Shown here: piece by piece, positions 8,100 through 18,353 of the stretch
How the letters are laid out: the number at the start of each line of letters is the position of its first letter
How positions within the stretch are numbered: the first letter of the stretch is position 1
Assembly: GCF_029626145.1 (NCBI RefSeq)
Contig: NZ_JARUBJ010000002.1
Location: forward strand, 2,076,501 to 2,140,500
DNA length: 64,000 bases
Direction: 5' to 3'
Source: Micromonospora sp. WMMD961
GTDB lineage: Bacteria > Actinomycetota > Actinomycetes > Mycobacteriales > Micromonosporaceae
The notes under the pieces: model-generated
Told to the model about the DNA's origin: nothing
Seen by the model: only the letters and a program-made list of their open reading frames with translations
Databases searched by the model: none
Translations under genes and position numbers: made by a program

Positions 8100-9146
8100 A
8101 TGACAACGCAGCGCACCCGGTCGCTCGGGCGCCCGACCCTCGACGCGGTCGCGGCGCGTGCCGGCGTCGGCCGGGGCACGGTCTCCCGCGTCGTCAACGG
8201 CTCGCCCCAGGTCAGCCCGGAGGCCCGGGCCGCGGTCCAGCAGGCCATCGCCGAGCTGGGGTACGTGCCGAACCGGGCTGCCCGTGCGCTCGTCACCCAG
8301 CGCACCGACTCCGTCGCGCTGGTGGTGTCCGAGTCCGGCGACCGGGTCTTCACCGAACCGTTCTTCGCCTCGATCGTGCGGGGGATCAGCTCCGGGCTGC
8401 TGGAGACGCCGATGCAGCTCTGGCTGGCCATGGCGCAGTCGCCGGTCGAACGGGAGCGGGTCGAGCACCACCTGACCAACCAGCACGTCGACGGCGTACT
8501 GCTGCTGTCGTTGCACGACTCCGACCCGCTGCCGACGTTGCTGGAGGAGCGCGGGCTGCCCGCCGTGCTCGGCGGTCGGCCCGCCCGGATGCTGCAACCG
8601 GGCGCACAGCCGGCGTGGTTCGTCGACGTGGACAACGTTGGCGGGGCCCGGCAGGCGGTGGAGTACCTGACCGGGTTGGGGCGCCGGCGCATCGCCACCA
8701 TCGCCGGGCCGCAGGACATGGGCGCCGGCCTGGCCCGCCTGGCCGGCTACACCGAGGCGGTCAAGGCCACCGGGGCCGGGGTCAACCCCGACCTGATCGC
8801 GTACGGCGACTTCAGCGAGGGCAGCGGCACCGCCGGCATGCGCCGACTGTTGGACGTCTGCCCGGACCTGGACGCGGTCTTCGTCGCGTCCGACCTCATG
8901 GCGTTCGGCGCGCTGCGTACCCTGCGCGAGGCCGGCCGGCGCGTGCCCGAGGACGTCGCGGTGATCGGCTTCGACGACGCGACGATCGCCCTCCAGTCGG
9001 ACCCGCCGCTGACCACTGTCTTCCAGCCGGTGGAGGAGATGGGCCGACAGATGGCACGCCTGCTGGTCGCCCGGATCCGCGGCGAGGAGCTGGCCGCCCC
9101 GCACATCCTCCTGGACACCCAACTGGTCCACCGCGCCTCCGCGTGA
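8100..9146 (+). CDS. cebR: LacI-family repressor CebR
   Basis: This encodes 348 residues. The start is the ATG at 8100 behind gtcggaggag. The N-terminal LacI helix-turn-helix is clear (PTLDAVAARAGVGRGTVSRV, then VNGSPQVSPEARAAV and the hinge helix NRAARALV). The periplasmic-binding-protein-like core runs from about residue 65, ending FDDATIALQSDPPLTTVFQP. In streptomycetes CebR binds TGGGAGCGCTCCCA and releases it when cellobiose is present. Three such sites occur in this window, two before cebE and one before the GH9 cellulase. No site is seen directly in front of cebR itself. The identity rests on family, position and the nearby operators. Confidence 0.9.
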   Translation: MTTQRTRSLGRPTLDAVAARAGVGRGTVSRVVNGSPQVSPEARAAVQQAIAELGYVPNRAARALVTQRTDSVALVVSESGDRVFTEPFFASIVRGISSGLLETPMQLWLAMAQSPVERERVEHHLTNQHVDGVLLLSLHDSDPLPTLLEERGLPAVLGGRPARMLQPGAQPAWFVDVDNVGGARQAVEYLTGLGRRRIATIAGPQDMGAGLARLAGYTEAVKATGAGVNPDLIAYGDFSEGSGTAGMRRLLDVCPDLDAVFVASDLMAFGALRTLREAGRRVPEDVAVIGFDDATIALQSDPPLTTVFQPVEEMGRQMARLLVARIRGEELAAPHILLDTQLVHRASA

Positions 9147-9165
9147 CCCCCACCCCCGGGTGGGG

Positions 9166-9169
<4 letters not shown>
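9143..9169. terminator. bidirectional terminator between cebR and the acyl-CoA dehydrogenase
   Basis: gtgacccccaccc and gggtggggtcac form a 12-bp stem with one bulged C between the convergent genes. The element overlaps both stop codons, so it can serve both strands. Confidence 0.65.
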
Positions 9170-10376
<1,207 letters not shown>

Positions 10377-10377
<1 letters not shown>

Positions 10378-11456
10378 CACCGCTCCCTGGCGGCGGTCAG
10401 CCCGTGCGCGACCAGCGGTGCCACCATCTCGCCGATCCGGTCGAAGCCCTCGCCGAGCGTCTGCCCGAGCGTGTGCCGGTAGTGGATGCCCTCGCAGATG
10501 ACCGCGAGTTTGAAACAGCCCAGCGCCACGTGCCAGTGCAGCGGCCCGACGTCCACGTCGCTGCGCCCGGCGTACCTGTCGATCAGCTCGCCGCCGGTGG
10601 GGAAGCCGGCGCGCGGGCCGAGCCCGTCGGCGACCGGGTTGCCCGCAGCGGTCTCGCTGCCGCCCAGCACGTCCCAGTACGTCAGCAGCAGCCCCAGGTC
10701 GGCGAGGGGGTCGCCGAGGGTGGCCATCTCCCAGTCGAGGACCGCGTGCACGGCGACCGGGTCGGCCGAGGCGAGGAGGTTGTCGAGCCGGTAGTCGCCG
10801 TGCACGATCCGGCCGGCGTTCGCGCCTTCCGGGGCGGTCGCCGCGAGCAGGTCACGCAGCTCGTCGATGCCGGGCAGGTCGCGGCTGCGCGAGCGGTCGA
10901 GCTGCCCGGCCCAGCGGCGCACCTGCCGGGCGAGGTAGCCCTCGGGGCGGCCGAAGTCAGCCAACCCGACGGTGGACGGCTCGACGCTGTGCAGCGCGGC
11001 GAGCGTGTCCATCATCGCCATGGCGAGGGCCCGGCGGCGCTCGTCGCCCAGCGGGTCGGTCTGCGCGCGGGTGCGGAACACCTCGCCGGGCATCCGTTCC
11101 ATCAGGTAGAACGGCGCGCCGATCACCTCGGGGTCGGTGCAGAGCAGCAGCGCGCCGGGGACCGGCACCTCGGTCGGTGCGAGGGCCGAGATGACCCGGA
11201 ACTCGCGGGCCATGTCGTGCGCGGTCGCCAGCACGTGCCCGAGCGGGGGGCGGCGCAGCACGACCTCGCGGTCGCCGAGGCGCAGCAGGTAGGTGAGGTT
11301 TGACTTGCCGCCCGCGATCAGGTGTGCTCGCAGCGGCCCGGCGGCCAGCTCGGGGCGGTGCGCCGTCAGGTAGTCGCCGAGTCGGTCCAGCGCCAGCCCG
11401 GCGGGGGAGGTGGGAACGGCCTCCGGCCGCGACGCATCGACGGCCCGATCGCTCAT
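10377..11456 (-). CDS. APH-type phosphotransferase family protein
   Basis: This encodes 359 residues, start ATG at 11456 (MSDRAVDASRPEA). The kinase-like fold of aminoglycoside phosphotransferases is visible: a glycine-rich loop IAGGKSNLTYLL, REVVLRRPP with the lysine-equivalent region, catalytic HGDYRLDNLL, and the metal-binding VLDWEMATLGDPLADLG. This form (not resistance-type APH) is encoded next to acyl-CoA dehydrogenases and corresponds to the kinase half of ACAD10/11. It probably phosphorylates a hydroxyacyl-CoA to help remove the hydroxyl group. It overlaps the downstream dehydrogenase start. The substrate is not readable from the sequence. Confidence 0.82.
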
Positions 11457-11606
11457 CCGACTAGTTGATGGCAGCCCGCTCACGTTGTCAAGGTCGGAAT
11501 TTCCGCTCGGGACATGCCTCTGCAACAGGGACGAAATGGTCAACCACCAGGCTGGGAGCAGCCTGCCGGCCGCTTCTTCGCCGGCCCGCCGAGCGGAGGG
11601 ACAGAC

Positions 11607-12308
11607 ATGTTGCTGCGAGTTCGGGTCACCCTGCCGGACCGTCCGGGCACCCTCGGTCAGGTCGCCCGCACCTTGGGCGTCTCCGGGGCGGACATCGTCC
11701 AGGTGGTGGTCCTCGAACGGCTCGGCGGGCGCGCGGTGGACGACTTCACGGTGGTCTGGCCGGGCGCGGCCCGGGTGGAGCGGCTGCTGGCTGGCCTGGC
11801 CGCGATCCCGGGCGTGCGGGTGGACGGCGTGTGGCGGGCGATCGGCGCGCCCACCACCACCGGTCAGGACGCGGAGTTGCTGGCGCAGGTCGCGGCCAAC
11901 CCGGCCGACGGGCTCGCCACCCTCGTCGACGCGGTGCCCGGGCTGCTGGCGGCCGACTGGGCCGTCGCCGCCGTGGTGCCTGTCGACTGGGCCTCGCGGA
12001 CCGGGGGCGGCGGGGCGACAGTGGGGCACGCGAGCTGGCGTACCCCGGTGCCCTTGCGGTTGCCGGAGGTGACCCCGCTGCGCGGTCGGTCGGTGACCAC
12101 GCCCGACGGCACCCACCACGCGATCGCGCCGTTCGGCCGGGCGGGCCTGGTGCTGGTGGTGGCCCGCGAGCACACCGAGACCCTCTCCGCCGCCGCGTTC
12201 CACAGCACCGAGGTGGACCGGCTCAGCCAGCTCGTCCGGGCCAGCACGGTGATCCTCGGTGACCGGCTCGACCTGGTCGGCGCGCCCCCGGTGGTTGCCG
12301 GCCCCTGA
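11607..12308 (+). CDS. ACT-domain protein, paralog of the N-terminal part of the next gene
   Basis: This encodes 233 residues, ATG at 11607 after gcggaggg. An ACT domain fills residues 1-75 (LLRVRVTLPDRPGTLGQVARTLGVSG), a fold that binds amino acids or other small ligands. The remainder matches, in order, the central region of the following ACT-GNAT protein (LLAQVAANPADGLATLV against LGLANRLVHDPDATGEAL; STEVDRLSQLVRASTVI against PAEYARAQALVELAATVV), but it stops before any GNAT domain. It therefore looks like a tandem duplicate that kept only the sensory half. The 150 bases upstream separate it from the divergent kinase gene. The function may be sensing or modulation of the neighbouring acetyltransferase, which is speculative. 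Confidence 0.75.
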   Translation: MLLRVRVTLPDRPGTLGQVARTLGVSGADIVQVVVLERLGGRAVDDFTVVWPGAARVERLLAGLAAIPGVRVDGVWRAIGAPTTTGQDAELLAQVAANPADGLATLVDAVPGLLAADWAVAAVVPVDWASRTGGGGATVGHASWRTPVPLRLPEVTPLRGRSVTTPDGTHHAIAPFGRAGLVLVVAREHTETLSAAAFHSTEVDRLSQLVRASTVILGDRLDLVGAPPVVAGP

Positions 12309-12397
12309 ACGGCCCAGGAGTTCCCGGCTCGACACCGCCGAGCAATCGAGCGGCAACAGGCGGGGGTGAGGCTCTTAGGTGGGGAAGGGAGCCAACC

Positions 12398-13462
12398 ATG
12401 ACGTTGTGGCGGATCCGAGCGACGGTGGACGACCGGCCGGGTTACCTGTCGGTGCTCACGGCGAGCCTCGCGCTGCGCGGGGTCAACATCCTCACCGTGC
12501 AGGTACAGCCCACCGAGCAGGGTGCGGTGGACGACTTCCTGGTCGACGCGCCGGACGCGCTCGACGAGGCCGAGCTGATCGCCGCCGTCGAGCGGGGTCG
12601 GGGCCGGGACTGCTGGGTGGCGCGCAGCGAGGCGCGCGGCCTGGCCGACCAGCCCACCCGAGTGCTCGGGCTGGCCAACCGGCTGGTGCATGACCCGGAC
12701 GCGACGGGCGAGGCGCTGCGGACGCTGCTCGGCGCCGACTCGGTCACCTGGCGGCCGGCGTCGGTCGGCGTCGACCGGGGGATCATCGGCACGAGCATGT
12801 CGCTGGCGGACCCGGCGGGCGGTTCGTTCGCCCTGCGCCGGGCCGCGCCCGCGTTCACCCCGGCGGAGTACGCGCGGGCGCAGGCCCTGGTCGAGTTGGC
12901 CGCCACAGTGGTTCGTCGGGCCGCCGAGCAGCTCACCCTGGTGTTGCCCGACGGTGCCGAGGTGGCCGTGCGACAGGCGTGCGCCGACGACCTGCCCGGC
13001 GTACGGGAGCTGCACGAGGCGTGTTCGCCGCGCAGCCGGCAGCGGCGATACCTGGGTGGGGCGGCGCTGCCGCAGCCGGCTCGCCTGCGTCGGTTGCTGG
13101 AGCCGAGTCGAGGGCTGACGCTGATCGCCGGCGCCGTCGGTTCTGACGGCACGGCCGAGTCCGTGGTCGCCATGGCGAACCTGCTCGGCGAGGGCGACGA
13201 GGCCGAGGTGGCGCTGCTGGTGCGCGACGACTGGCAGCGGCGCGGGGTCGGGTCGGCGTTGCTGCGCCGGTTGGTCAAGCACGCCGACGAGGCGGGATAT
13301 GCCGCGCTGGTGCTGCACGTCCAGGCCGAGAACACCCCGATGCTGCGTACCCTGCGCCGGTTGGGCCGGCCCGAGTCGATCGAGCGCGACGGTGCGTTAC
13401 TCACAGTGACCCTCTCGCTCGCCCCGCAGAGGAAGGGCTCCCTGCTGACGCCGAGGGGGTAG
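12398..13462 (+). CDS. ACT-GNAT protein, probable amino-acid-regulated lysine acetyltransferase
   Basis: This encodes 354 residues, ATG at 12398 after gaaggga. Domains are an ACT fold (residues 1-70, RIRATVDDRPGYLSVLTASL), a linker region of about 130 residues, then a GNAT acetyltransferase (about 190-340) with the acetyl-CoA loop VRDDWQRRGVGSALLRRL and LVLHVQAENTPMLRTL. ACT-GNAT fusions of this kind are known in Micromonospora and Streptomyces as protein lysine acetyltransferases whose activity responds to amino acids and which target acyl-CoA synthetases. The class is assigned from architecture. Its last codons lie within the hairpin at 13431-13475. It is convergent with the aldehyde dehydrogenase. 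Confidence 0.85.
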   Translation: MTLWRIRATVDDRPGYLSVLTASLALRGVNILTVQVQPTEQGAVDDFLVDAPDALDEAELIAAVERGRGRDCWVARSEARGLADQPTRVLGLANRLVHDPDATGEALRTLLGADSVTWRPASVGVDRGIIGTSMSLADPAGGSFALRRAAPAFTPAEYARAQALVELAATVVRRAAEQLTLVLPDGAEVAVRQACADDLPGVRELHEACSPRSRQRRYLGGAALPQPARLRRLLEPSRGLTLIAGAVGSDGTAESVVAMANLLGEGDEAEVALLVRDDWQRRGVGSALLRRLVKHADEAGYAALVLHVQAENTPMLRTLRRLGRPESIERDGALLTVTLSLAPQRKGSLLTPRG

Positions 13463-13475
13463 CAGGGGCCCTTCC
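13431..13475. repeat. hairpin element overlapping the end of the ACT-GNAT gene
   Basis: ggaagggc-t-ccctgct (13431-13446) pairs with agcaggg-gcccttcc (13461-13475): 15 bp with one bulged T and a 14-base loop. It covers the last ten codons of the ACT-GNAT gene and reaches to 11 bases before the aldehyde dehydrogenase stop. It can act as a bidirectional terminator. Its position inside the coding end suggests an inserted palindromic repeat that now supplies the C-terminus. Confidence 0.65.
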
Positions 13476-13485
13476 GCGCATCGGG

Positions 13486-15051
13486 TCAGGTCGCGGGGTA
13501 GCTGTTGTAGTCGGGGAAGTTGCCGTAGAGCCGACCGGCTCCGCCGACGGTGACGGCTTGGACGAGGAGGTCCCCGCCGACGAACGCGCCCTTCCAGGAG
13601 GCGCCCCGACCGCCGAACGGTTCGTCCCGGTCACCCCGTGACCTCGGCTTGTTGATGCCCACCTTGAAGGCCTGCAGGTCCACCGCGAGCTTGCCGGCCT
13701 CCTCGGTGTCGTCGCAGGCCAGCGATGCCACCAGCGCACCGTTGGAAGCGTTCATCGCGGCCAGCAGCTCGTCGGTGGTGTCCACCACGACGATCGTGTC
13801 GACCGGCCCGAACGGCTCGGCGTGCATCAGCCGCGATCGGCCGGGCGGGGCGAGCAGCACCGACGGCGCCACGTACGCCGAGGTGTCCTGCCCGGGCAGG
13901 AACGGGGCGCCGGTGAGCTTGCCCCGGTGCAGGGGCACCGCGCCGCCGCGTACCGCCTCGTCGACCTTGCGGTGCAGCTCGTCGGCCTTGGCCGCGCTGA
14001 TCAGTGGCCCGAAGTCCAGCTCGGGCAGCGGGTCGCCGGCCGCCCAGTCGTCGCCGACGGCGAGCGGGTGACCGAAGCGGACCGAGCGGACGACCGGCAG
14101 GTACATGTCGAGGAACTCGTCGACCAGGTCGCGTTGCACCACGAACCGGGGGTACGCGGTGCAACGCTGCTTGCCGTACTCGAAGCCCTTCTTCAGGTGC
14201 GCGGCGAGCACGTCCCACTGGGAGAAGTTCCAGATGCCCCAGGCGTTGAGGCCCTCCTGCTCGATGAAGTGCCGCTTGTCGCTGTCGAGCAGTGCGGCGG
14301 CGACCTTGCCGCCGTTGGAGCGACCGCCGACGAAGGCGACGGCACCGATCTCGGGCGCCCGGACCAGCACCTCGGACAGCTCCTCGCCACCGCCGCTGAC
14401 GAGGGTGGCGGGCAGACCGGCGCGGCGCAGCAACGCGTGCGCGACGGTCAGACAGACCGCGCCGCCCTGGGACGGGGTCTTGGCGATGACGGCGTTGCCG
14501 GCCAGCAGTTGCACCAGCTCGGCGTGCACCAGGACGCTCATCGGGTAGTTCCACGACGCGATGTTGCTGACCGGTCCGGGCAGCGGCTCGCGGCCGCCGG
14601 CGAGCATCCGGTCGATCTCGCCCGCGTACCAGCGGACGCCGTCGAGCGCCCGGTCCACGTCGGCGCAGGCCAGCCGCCAGGGCTTGCCGATCTCCCAGAC
14701 CAGCAGCAGGGCGAGCAGGTCGCGGTGGGCGGTGAGGGAATCCAGTGCCTCACCGACGCGGGCCTTGCGCTCGGCGAGCGGGGTCCGGGCCCATTCCCGG
14801 TGTGCGGCGGCGGCGTGCCTGACCGCGGCGCGGGCGGTGTCGGCGTCGAGCCGGGGCAGGTTGACGACGACGGTGTTGTCCACCGGGGTGTGGACCGGGG
14901 CCGGCTGGCCGACCGCCCGCCACTCACCCTCGACCAGGTTGTGCAGAGTGGTGACACCGTCCACCTCGGTGCCGAACGCTTCCGGCGTGGCGGCCACCGC
15001 GCGGGCCAGGACCTCGGACCAGGCGGTGCCGTCGGCGAGTCTTAATGCCAT
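13486..15051 (-). CDS. NAD(P)-dependent aldehyde dehydrogenase family protein
   Basis: This encodes 521 residues. The ATG at 15051 follows ggagaagcg on the minus strand. It is a full-length ALDH: SNIASWNYPMSVLVHAELVQLL and AVIAKTPSQGG in the cofactor domain, general base Glu in HFIEQEGLNAWG, catalytic Cys in EYGKQRCTAYPRF, and the C-terminal DEPFGGRGASWKGAF. The glutamate motif reads EQEGLN rather than the common ELGGKN, so it belongs to a divergent branch, and the physiological aldehyde cannot be named. It is monocistronic, and its upstream region (15052-15418) is shared with the divergent cellulase gene. Confidence 0.85.
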   Translation of the reverse strand: MALRLADGTAWSEVLARAVAATPEAFGTEVDGVTTLHNLVEGEWRAVGQPAPVHTPVDNTVVVNLPRLDADTARAAVRHAAAAHREWARTPLAERKARVGEALDSLTAHRDLLALLLVWEIGKPWRLACADVDRALDGVRWYAGEIDRMLAGGREPLPGPVSNIASWNYPMSVLVHAELVQLLAGNAVIAKTPSQGGAVCLTVAHALLRRAGLPATLVSGGGEELSEVLVRAPEIGAVAFVGGRSNGGKVAAALLDSDKRHFIEQEGLNAWGIWNFSQWDVLAAHLKKGFEYGKQRCTAYPRFVVQRDLVDEFLDMYLPVVRSVRFGHPLAVGDDWAAGDPLPELDFGPLISAAKADELHRKVDEAVRGGAVPLHRGKLTGAPFLPGQDTSAYVAPSVLLAPPGRSRLMHAEPFGPVDTIVVVDTTDELLAAMNASNGALVASLACDDTEEAGKLAVDLQAFKVGINKPRSRGDRDEPFGGRGASWKGAFVGGDLLVQAVTVGGAGRLYGNFPDYNSYPAT

Positions 15052-15418
15052 CGCTTCTCCTCAGGGTCGACCGGGAACGGCGGCGTCGATGGCACCGCAG
15101 ATATCCGTACTGTCTCGCGCCCAGTAGCAGGTCGGCAACGGTGTGTCCGCTTTTCTGGGGTGGTCGACCCGGGGGCCTGGGGAGTCCGAGACCGCTTCCC
15201 GGGCCCTGCGTGTCGACGGTCGTCGGCGACGGGTGACGGCGGGTCCACGTGCTGGCTCTTCACAAGGCGGCACCTGGGCGGCTACATTGACGCTCATCTG
15301 TGGGAGCGCTCCCGAGGCGCGTCCCGGCTCCACCACCACTGCCGCCGGGCACCCGAAACACCCGAAGCCGTCCCGCATCGGTCGGGCTGCCCGGCGGCGC
15401 CACCGACAGGAGTCCGCG
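15052..15418. other. 367-bp divergent intergenic region between ALDH and the GH9 cellulase
   Basis: No gene is seen on either strand. It contains the CebR operator at 15301-15314 and the cellulase ribosome-binding site (gacagga) at the right end. Apart from these I see no clear structure. Confidence 0.6.
15301..15314. promoter_or_regulatory. CebR operator upstream of the GH9 cellulase
   Basis: TGGGAGCGCTCCCG is base-for-base identical to operator 2 of cebE. It lies 105 bp upstream of the cellulase start, the usual distance for a promoter-blocking operator, and 250 bp from the divergent ALDH start. It ties the secreted cellulase to the cellobiose uptake operon 12 kb away. Confidence 0.88.
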
Positions 15419-18316
15419 ATGTCCTACCCGCAACGGATCCGCCGGAGGTCTGCCGCGCAGCCGGTGCGAGACCAACCCTGGCCGCGGCGGATGCTGGCCG
15501 CCGGAGCGGCAGTGCTCACCGGTCTGTCCCTCGTGGTCACCGGGCCGACGTCGTCGCCCGCCTCAGCCGCGCCGGCGACGTACAACTACGCCGAGGCGTT
15601 GCAGAAGTCGCTGCTCTTCTACGAGGCGCAGCAGTCCGGCGAACTGCCGGACTGGAACCGGGTCTCCTGGCGTGGCGACAGCGCGCTCACCGACGGCGCC
15701 AGCGCGGGTCTGGACCTCACCGGCGGCTGGTACGACGCCGGTGACCACGTCAAGTTCGGCTTCCCGATGGCGTTCAGCGCCACGATGCTCGCGTGGGGCG
15801 CGGTGGAGTACCGCAGCGGCTACGCCGCGTCCGGGCAACTGCCGCACCTGCTCAACAACCTGCGCTTCGTCAACGACTACTTCATCAAGGCGCATCCGTC
15901 GGCGAACGTCCTCTACGGGCAGGTCGGCAAGGGCGACGACGACCACAAGTGGTGGGGTCCGGCCGAGGTGATGCCGATGGCGCGGCCCGCGTACAAGATC
16001 GATGCGAGCTGTGGCGGCGCGGACCTGGCGGGGGAGACGGCCGCCGCGATGGCCGCCTCCTCGATGGTGTTCCGGCCCACCGACGCCGCCTACGCGGACA
16101 AGCTGCTCGGGCACGCCCGGCAGCTCTACACCTTCGCGGACACGGTGCGGAAGTCCTACCACGAGTGCATCACCGACGCTACCAGCTTCTACCGCTCCTG
16201 GAGCGGCTGGCAGGACGAACTGGTCTGGGCCGCGATCTGGCTGCACCGGGCCACCGGCGAGGCCAGCTACCTGGCCAAGGCCGAGAGCGAGTACGACAAG
16301 CTCGGCACCGAGAACCAGTCCACCACCCGCTCCTACAAGTGGACCATCGCCTGGGACAACAAGCAGTTCGGCGCGTACGTGCTGCTGGCGAACCTGACCG
16401 GCAAGCAGAAGTACGTCGACGACGCCAACCGGTGGCTGGACTACTGGACCGTCGGGGTGAACGGGCAGCGGGTGCCGTACTCACCCGGCGGGATGGCGGT
16501 GCTCGACTCCTGGGGTGCGCTGCGCTACGCCGCCAACACCTCGTTCGCCGCGCTGGTCTACAGCGACAAGACCACCGACACGACCCGCAAGGCGCGGTAC
16601 CACGACTTCGCCGTCCGGCAGATCAACTACGCCCTCGGCGACAACCCGCGCAACTCCAGCTACGTGATCGGGTTCGGGGCCAACTCGCCGAAGAACCCGC
16701 ACCACCGCACCGCGCACGGCTCCTGGTGGGACAGCCAGACCGTGCCCGTCGAGACCAGGCACACCCTCTACGGCGCGCTGGTCGGCGGACCGTCGTCGGC
16801 CAACGACGCGTACAGCGACAGCCGGTCGGACTACGTGATGAACGAGGTGGCCACCGACTACAACGCCGGCTTCACCTCCGCGCTGGTCCGGCTGGTCTCC
16901 GAGTACGGAGGCACGCCGCTGGCGAACTTCCCGGTCGCGGAGACGCCGGACATCGACGAGCTGACCGTGGAGACCACTGTGACGCAGGCCGAACCTCGGG
17001 CCACCGGGCTCAAGGTGATGGTCTACAACAAGTCGGCGTTCCCGGCCCGGGCGCTCACCGACGGGAAGTTCCGGTACTACTTCCGGCCCGACGGCACCGG
17101 TCCGGTGCAGGTCACCGCCGGCTACACCCAGGGCTGCCCGTCCCCGACGACGGCCAAGCAGTACAGCGGGGACATCTGGTACGTCGAGGTGGACTGCACC
17201 GGGTACACCATCGCCCCGGCCGGTCAGTCGCAGCACCGGATGGAGGTCCAGTTCAAGGTGGGCGTGCCGGAGGGTGGCACCTGGGACCCGACCAACGACC
17301 CGTCGTACCAGGCCACCGCCGGGCCCAACCGGAAGGTGCCGCTCTACTCCGGCACCACCCGCGTCTGGGGCGACGAGCCGGGGCCGGTCGTGCCGGACAC
17401 CGCAGCGCCGACCGTCCCGGGCACCCCGGTGGCGTCCGCCCTCGGACCCCGCACCGTCACGCTGACCTGGGCGCCGTCCACCGACAGCGGCGGCAGTGGC
17501 CTCGCCGGCTACGACGTCCGCGAAGTCCAGGTCAACAGCGATACGGTAGTGGTCCGGCCGGTCACCGGCACGACGTTGACCATCACGACGCTGCTGCCGG
17601 CGACGTCGTACGAGTACACGGTCGTGGCTCGCGACGGCGCGGGCAACACCTCGGCCGCCTCGCCGAAGCTCACCATCACCACGCCCCCGGCCGGCACCGC
17701 CGACACCACCGCGCCGAGCACGCCCGGCACGCCGGTCGCCTCGGCCGTCACCGCCACCGGGCTCACCCTGGCCTGGACCCCGTCCACCGACAACGTCGGC
17801 GTCACCGGTTACCGGGTCTACCGCGAGGCCGGCACCACCGACGCGTTGGTCGGCTCGCCGACCGGCACCACCCAGGCGGTGTCCGGGCTGACCGCCTCCA
17901 CGGCGTACCAGTTCTACGTGGTGGCAGTGGACGCGGCCGGCAACACCTCCGCGGCGTCCGCGCCGGTCGGGGTGACCACCGCGGCCCCGCCGGTCGGCGG
18001 TGCCTGCTCGGTGGGGTACGCCACGACCGACTGGAACACCGGCTTCACCGCCACCGTCACGATCACCAACACCGGCACCACCGCGATCAACGGCTGGACG
18101 CTGCGGTTCAGCTTCGCGGCTGGGCAGACCGTCAGTCAGGGTTGGTCGGCGACCGTCAGCCAGAGCGGCACGGCGGTCACCGCCACGAACCTGTCCTACA
18201 ACGGTGCGCTCGCGCCCGGCGCGTCGGTGAGCTTCGGCTTCAACGGCGCGCACAGCGGCACCAACCCGAAACCGACGGCCTTCACGGTGAACAACGCCAC
18301 CTGCACCATCGTCTGA
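15419..18316 (+). CDS. secreted multidomain GH9 cellulase (GH9-CBM3-FN3-FN3-CBM2)
   Basis: This encodes 965 residues. The ATG at 15419 is chosen over longer in-frame starts because it follows gacagga and begins a signal peptide (Arg-rich, hydrophobic, cleavage near ASA-AP at residue 51). The GH9 catalytic domain spans about residues 54-505. It has GGWYDAGDHVKFGFPMA with Asp106/Asp109, HHRTAHGSW and the catalytic acid Glu476 in SDYVMNEVATDYNAGF. A CBM3 (about 513-655), two fibronectin III modules (about 660-760 and 762-857) and a C-terminal CBM2 (about 862-965, CSVGYATTDWNTGF) follow. This is the layout of Thermobifida Cel9A with one extra FN3, suggesting a processive endoglucanase that releases cello-oligosaccharides outside the cell. 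Control by CebR is inferred from the upstream box. Confidence 0.93.
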   Translation: MSYPQRIRRRSAAQPVRDQPWPRRMLAAGAAVLTGLSLVVTGPTSSPASAAPATYNYAEALQKSLLFYEAQQSGELPDWNRVSWRGDSALTDGASAGLDLTGGWYDAGDHVKFGFPMAFSATMLAWGAVEYRSGYAASGQLPHLLNNLRFVNDYFIKAHPSANVLYGQVGKGDDDHKWWGPAEVMPMARPAYKIDASCGGADLAGETAAAMAASSMVFRPTDAAYADKLLGHARQLYTFADTVRKSYHECITDATSFYRSWSGWQDELVWAAIWLHRATGEASYLAKAESEYDKLGTENQSTTRSYKWTIAWDNKQFGAYVLLANLTGKQKYVDDANRWLDYWTVGVNGQRVPYSPGGMAVLDSWGALRYAANTSFAALVYSDKTTDTTRKARYHDFAVRQINYALGDNPRNSSYVIGFGANSPKNPHHRTAHGSWWDSQTVPVETRHTLYGALVGGPSSANDAYSDSRSDYVMNEVATDYNAGFTSALVRLVSEYGGTPLANFPVAETPDIDELTVETTVTQAEPRATGLKVMVYNKSAFPARALTDGKFRYYFRPDGTGPVQVTAGYTQGCPSPTTAKQYSGDIWYVEVDCTGYTIAPAGQSQHRMEVQFKVGVPEGGTWDPTNDPSYQATAGPNRKVPLYSGTTRVWGDEPGPVVPDTAAPTVPGTPVASALGPRTVTLTWAPSTDSGGSGLAGYDVREVQVNSDTVVVRPVTGTTLTITTLLPATSYEYTVVARDGAGNTSAASPKLTITTPPAGTADTTAPSTPGTPVASAVTATGLTLAWTPSTDNVGVTGYRVYREAGTTDALVGSPTGTTQAVSGLTASTAYQFYVVAVDAAGNTSAASAPVGVTTAAPPVGGACSVGYATTDWNTGFTATVTITNTGTTAINGWTLRFSFAAGQTVSQGWSATVSQSGTAVTATNLSYNGALAPGASVSFGFNGAHSGTNPKPTAFTVNNATCTIV

Positions 18317-18324
18317 CCGGCGGT

Positions 18325-18351
18325 GCGGGCCGCGCAGCCAGCGCGGCCCGC
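18325..18351 (+). terminator. terminator hairpin after the cellulase
   Basis: gcgggccgcgc (18325-18335) and gcgcggcccgc (18341-18351) form a perfect 11-bp stem with a 5-base loop, eight bases after the stop codon. Confidence 0.75.
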
Positions 18352-18353
18352 AA

